A stretch of DNA of 64,000 nt from Brassica napus (taxonomy: Eukaryota > Streptophyta > Magnoliopsida > Brassicales > Brassicaceae). Below the pieces are notes generated by a model. It ran no database searches and was not told where the DNA came from. It saw only the letters and a list, made by a program, of their open reading frames with translations. The DNA is taken from assembly GCF_020379485.1 (NCBI RefSeq), contig NC_063447.1:56347452-56411451 (forward strand), read 5' to 3'. Below are positions 61,262 through 64,000 of the stretch, in pieces. Each line of letters opens with the position of its first letter. The stretch's first letter is position 1. The position numbers were made by a program, and so were the translations under genes.

Positions 61262-61668
61262 TGTTGACATGAAGAATTAAACAAAGGGAAGTAGTGGAGG
61301 AAGTGGGAGAAGTGGCCATATCACTTACCAAATGGGGAGGAATGACTAGTCCACTACTAGTTAGTGGAGGAAGTGGGAGGAGTGGCCATATCACTTACCA
61401 AATGGGGAGGAGTGGCTAGTCCACTACTAGTTATTTATTCTTCCACCATTGAGTGCTTATTGCTTTTGTTTCCTTTAAATACACCATGTATGTTACACAA
61501 TTCAATACAAACATTTCTTTCATTCTCTCAAATCTCACAAATCCTCTCATTCTCTTAAATTCTCAAATTTCTCTTCTCTCTCAAATACTTACGGTTACTT
61601 CACTCCTTTTTACTTTGTTTGTGTGCTTCATCACGGTTAAAACACTTAGAAGCTCTCATAATCCCACA
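61262..61668 (+). repeat. Copia 5' LTR, with an internal 70-bp tandem duplication
   Basis: Begins TGTTGACATG and ends ATCCCACA (TG...CA). A 70-bp unit starting AGTGGAGGAAGTGGGAG occurs at 61293-61362 and again at 61363-61432. A TATTTATTC tract follows at about 61431, with a likely promoter and transcript start just after it (TTTAAATACACC, about 61471-61484). Confidence 0.85.
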
Positions 61669-61676
61669 AATTATCA

Positions 61677-61688
61677 TGGTATCAGAGC
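61677..61688 (+). other. Primer-binding site (initiator tRNA-Met)
   Basis: TGGTATCAGAGC lies 8 bp after the LTR. It is the usual minus-strand primer site of plant copia elements, complementary to the 3' end of initiator tRNA-Met. Confidence 0.9.
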
Positions 61689-61779
61689 GACAACAATCTT
61701 GAAACCTTTCTAAATTCCGCAAAATCAAAACTCTGTTTCTAGTTCTTAAACTCTACCTCTGACCAAGTAAATCCCCAAG

Positions 61780-64000
61780 ATGGAGAACAACAACAACAAT
61801 AACAACAACCGCATCAGCATACCTGTGACCCTGAAGGGGATTAACTACCTCTTGTGGGCCAGGATGGTGAAGATTGCCCTTGGAGGAAAGGGTTTGTGGA
61901 GTCATGTCTCAGCAGAAGCAGCTCCAAAACAAACCACCCAAGGAGAAGATGGACAGGAGATTGTGGTAGCTACTGATGAAGACAAATGGGCTCAGGAAGA
62001 TCTCATGGTTCTCACAGTGCTCCTTAGCTCCCTAGAACCCGCCATCATGGAGTCTTACTCCTACTGTGAAACTACCAAGCAGCTGTGGGATACACTCTAC
62101 AAAGTGTATGGAAATACCTCCAACCTTACAAGGGTCTTTGAAGTAAAAAGAGCTATCAATACCCTCAACCAAGGAGATATGGAGTTCCAGCCTCACTTTG
62201 GCAAGTTCCGGTCTCTTTGGGCAGAGATGGAACTACTCAGACCACATACTACCGACCCCGCCACTCTCTTAACCAGGCGTGAAGAGGACAGAGTGTTTGG
62301 ACTACTGCTCACGCTTAATCCATCTTATGGGAGCTTAATCAAGCACATCCTGAGAGCTGACAAGTTACCTGACCTGGATGAAGTATGCGCTCAAATTCAG
62401 AAGGAAGAAGGCTCTGTGGGCTTATTTGGAGGCAAGGGAGACTTAAACATGGCACATCAAGCTGAACGAGCCGTGTCAAACAAGGCAGCTTACAAGCTAG
62501 ATGAGAAGAAAAACTTGACATGCGATCACTGCAAGAAGAAGGGCCACATGAAGGACAAATGCTGGATACTACATCCGCACCTCAAGCCCAACAAATTTAG
62601 GGACAACCGCCCTCAATACCAAGATGCAAGAGCCAATTTCTCAACTGATGGTGCTGAGCCAACAACACCAATCACCATGGGTATAAGCAACCTAGGTGTG
62701 GGAAGAGCTACTGCCTCCACATCAGGCTATGCCACGCCAAGAGCCAATCTAGATGAGACCATCAAGAAGTCTGACTTAACCGCTCTCATCAAGGCTCTCA
62801 AGGAATCTGGTATATCTAAAACTCTTGGTATCTCCCTTAATACTTCTCACAATGCAAATGGTTCTATGAATAATTTTAAATCGGCTAAGCCCTTAGTTAT
62901 AGACTCTGGTGCTTCTCATCACATGATAAGTGATTTAGAACTGATTAAGAACATAGAACCGGCTTTAGGAAATGTGATGATAGCAAATGGAGATAAAATT
63001 CCAATAAAAGGTGTAGGTGAACTTAGATTGTTTGATAAAGAATCTAAAGCTTTCTATATGCCTACATTTGCCTCAAATCTACTGTCTGTTAAAAAAGTAA
63101 CTAATGATCTCAATTGTCAAGTTACTTTCACGCCTAACAGTGTATACTTTCAGGATATTGATTCTAGTAAGTTGCTTGGCAAAGGTGTTACCAAGGGAGA
63201 CTTGTACTTACTTGAGGACACAAGACCTGTATCTCAATTATCGTGTGTGTTTCATTCTGTTTCTGAATTCCCTAAAGATGAAATCTGGCATGCTAGACTA
63301 GGACATCCCCATTCTCGTGCCTTGAACATCCTGTTGCCTAGTATTTCTTTTAAAAATGAGTGTGAAGCGTGTATATTAGGAAAACATTGCAGAACTGTGT
63401 TTCCTAAATCAAAAACCCAATATGAAAACTGCTTTGATTTGATTCACTCTGATGTGTGGACTGCTCCATGTGTATCTAGAGAACAACATAAATATTTTGT
63501 GACATTCATTGATGAAAAATCTAAATACACATGGATCACTTTGTTGCAATCTAAGGATAGGGTGCTAGAAGCATTTAAAAATTTTCAGAACTATATTACT
63601 AACCATTTCAATGTTAAGATTAAAATTCTTAGATCAGATAATGGTGGTGAATATACTAGCACAGCCTTCAAACAACATCTAGCCTCACATGGAATCATTC
63701 AACAAACCAGCTGTCCTTACACACCCCAACAAAATGGTGTGGCTGAAAGAAAGAATAGACACTTGATGGAAGTGGCAAGGAGTATGATGTTCCATACAAA
63801 TGTACCCAAGCGGTTTTGGGGGGATGCAGTAGTCACAGCCACCTACCTAATCAACCGCACACCTACAAGAGTCCTCTTTGATGCCACCCCATATGAGGTA
63901 CTAAACAAATCTAGACCATCAATTGATCATTTGCGTGTGTTTGGGTGTGTGTGCTTTGTTTTGATTCCAGGAGAACTAAGAAACAAACTGGAGGCAAAGA
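61780..64000 (+). CDS. Copia gag-pol polyprotein (partial, no stop before the window end)
   Basis: 740 codons are open. Residues 1-10 include an Asn run (MENNNNNNNNN). The gag region (about 10-240) contains YLLWARMVKIALGGKGLW, typical of the gag N-terminus of this group. Next is a zinc knuckle CDHCKKKGHMKDKC (residues 248-261), protease IDSGASHHM (Asp 375), the GAG-pre-integrase motif WHARLGHPH (503), and the integrase D,D(35)E triad at Asp 558, Asp 620 and Glu 656, with the GVAERKNRHLM motif. The reverse transcriptase and RNase H lie beyond the edge. No stops or shifts were found. Confidence 0.95.
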   Translation, partial: MENNNNNNNNRISIPVTLKGINYLLWARMVKIALGGKGLWSHVSAEAAPKQTTQGEDGQEIVVATDEDKWAQEDLMVLTVLLSSLEPAIMESYSYCETTKQLWDTLYKVYGNTSNLTRVFEVKRAINTLNQGDMEFQPHFGKFRSLWAEMELLRPHTTDPATLLTRREEDRVFGLLLTLNPSYGSLIKHILRADKLPDLDEVCAQIQKEEGSVGLFGGKGDLNMAHQAERAVSNKAAYKLDEKKNLTCDHCKKKGHMKDKCWILHPHLKPNKFRDNRPQYQDARANFSTDGAEPTTPITMGISNLGVGRATASTSGYATPRANLDETIKKSDLTALIKALKESGISKTLGISLNTSHNANGSMNNFKSAKPLVIDSGASHHMISDLELIKNIEPALGNVMIANGDKIPIKGVGELRLFDKESKAFYMPTFASNLLSVKKVTNDLNCQVTFTPNSVYFQDIDSSKLLGKGVTKGDLYLLEDTRPVSQLSCVFHSVSEFPKDEIWHARLGHPHSRALNILLPSISFKNECEACILGKHCRTVFPKSKTQYENCFDLIHSDVWTAPCVSREQHKYFVTFIDEKSKYTWITLLQSKDRVLEAFKNFQNYITNHFNVKIKILRSDNGGEYTSTAFKQHLASHGIIQQTSCPYTPQQNGVAERKNRHLMEVARSMMFHTNVPKRFWGDAVVTATYLINRTPTRVLFDATPYEVLNKSRPSIDHLRVFGCVCFVLIPGELRNKLEAK

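Larger units (their letters stand above)
61262..64000 (+). mobile_element. Ty1/copia LTR retrotransposon, truncated by the window edge
   Basis: The 5' LTR is followed by a primer-binding site, gag, protease and integrase in copia order. The left five bases ATCTA (61257-61261) would be one target-site duplication; the right end is outside. Gag-pol is open through the visible part, which suggests a young copy. Confidence 0.95.

Overview
This is plant nuclear DNA, most likely from a Brassica or a close Brassicaceae relative. It is AT-rich, its genes have GT..AG introns, and it is full of transposons. A complete mitochondrial ATP synthase gamma-subunit gene lies between receptor-like-protein (RLP) genes. 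From memory, that matches the Arabidopsis chromosome 2 neighbourhood of At2g33040 (gamma subunit) with RLP genes on both sides. Brassicaceae-type F-box (FBA) genes and a defensin-like gene fit the same assignment.

Layout. 1-2401: a dispersed segment, repeated at about 36640-38319, that carries a hAT-type MITE and a small non-autonomous Helitron. 2387-29191: three near-identical head-to-tail units of about 8.93 kb. Each unit is 259 bp of flank plus one minus-strand Helitron of about 8.68 kb. The Helitrons encode an RPA70-like protein and a PIF1-type helicase, but I find no rolling-circle Rep nuclease domain. Copies 2 and 3 share a premature stop in the helicase; copy 1 does not. All three share a one-base frameshift late in the RPA gene. 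29192-33213: AT-rich DNA with two 3'-terminal LINE fragments. 33806-34830: a two-exon defensin-like gene. 35460-36519: a 1.06-kb hAT-type element. 36640-40220: the second dispersed segment, Helitron ends and a degenerate 0.6-kb direct repeat.

40226-55629: a duplicated block. One F-box gene is intact, one is a pseudogene and one has a single 2-bp frameshift. Each is followed by sequence from the 3' side of the ATP synthase gamma gene, including one orphan exon. An RLP pseudogene and an RLP remnant lie inside the block. A poly(A)-tailed LINE derivative that carries only ORF1 sits between 16-bp target-site duplications, and two unoccupied paralogous sites lie elsewhere in the window. The intact eight-exon gamma-subunit gene closes the block at 53828-55629.

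55630-64000: further small elements (a hAT MITE with a perfect 8-bp target-site duplication and a tRNA-derived SINE). After these comes an RLP gene that is open for 682 codons and is then interrupted by a Ty1/copia retrotransposon. The copia 5' LTR, primer-binding site and open gag-pol run off the window.

The genes with good evidence of being functional are the ATP synthase gamma subunit, the defensin-like gene and the first F-box gene. Most of the remainder is mobile DNA or its debris. The most unusual feature is the Helitron tandem array, whose repeat junctions fall exactly on the Helitron 5' terminus.
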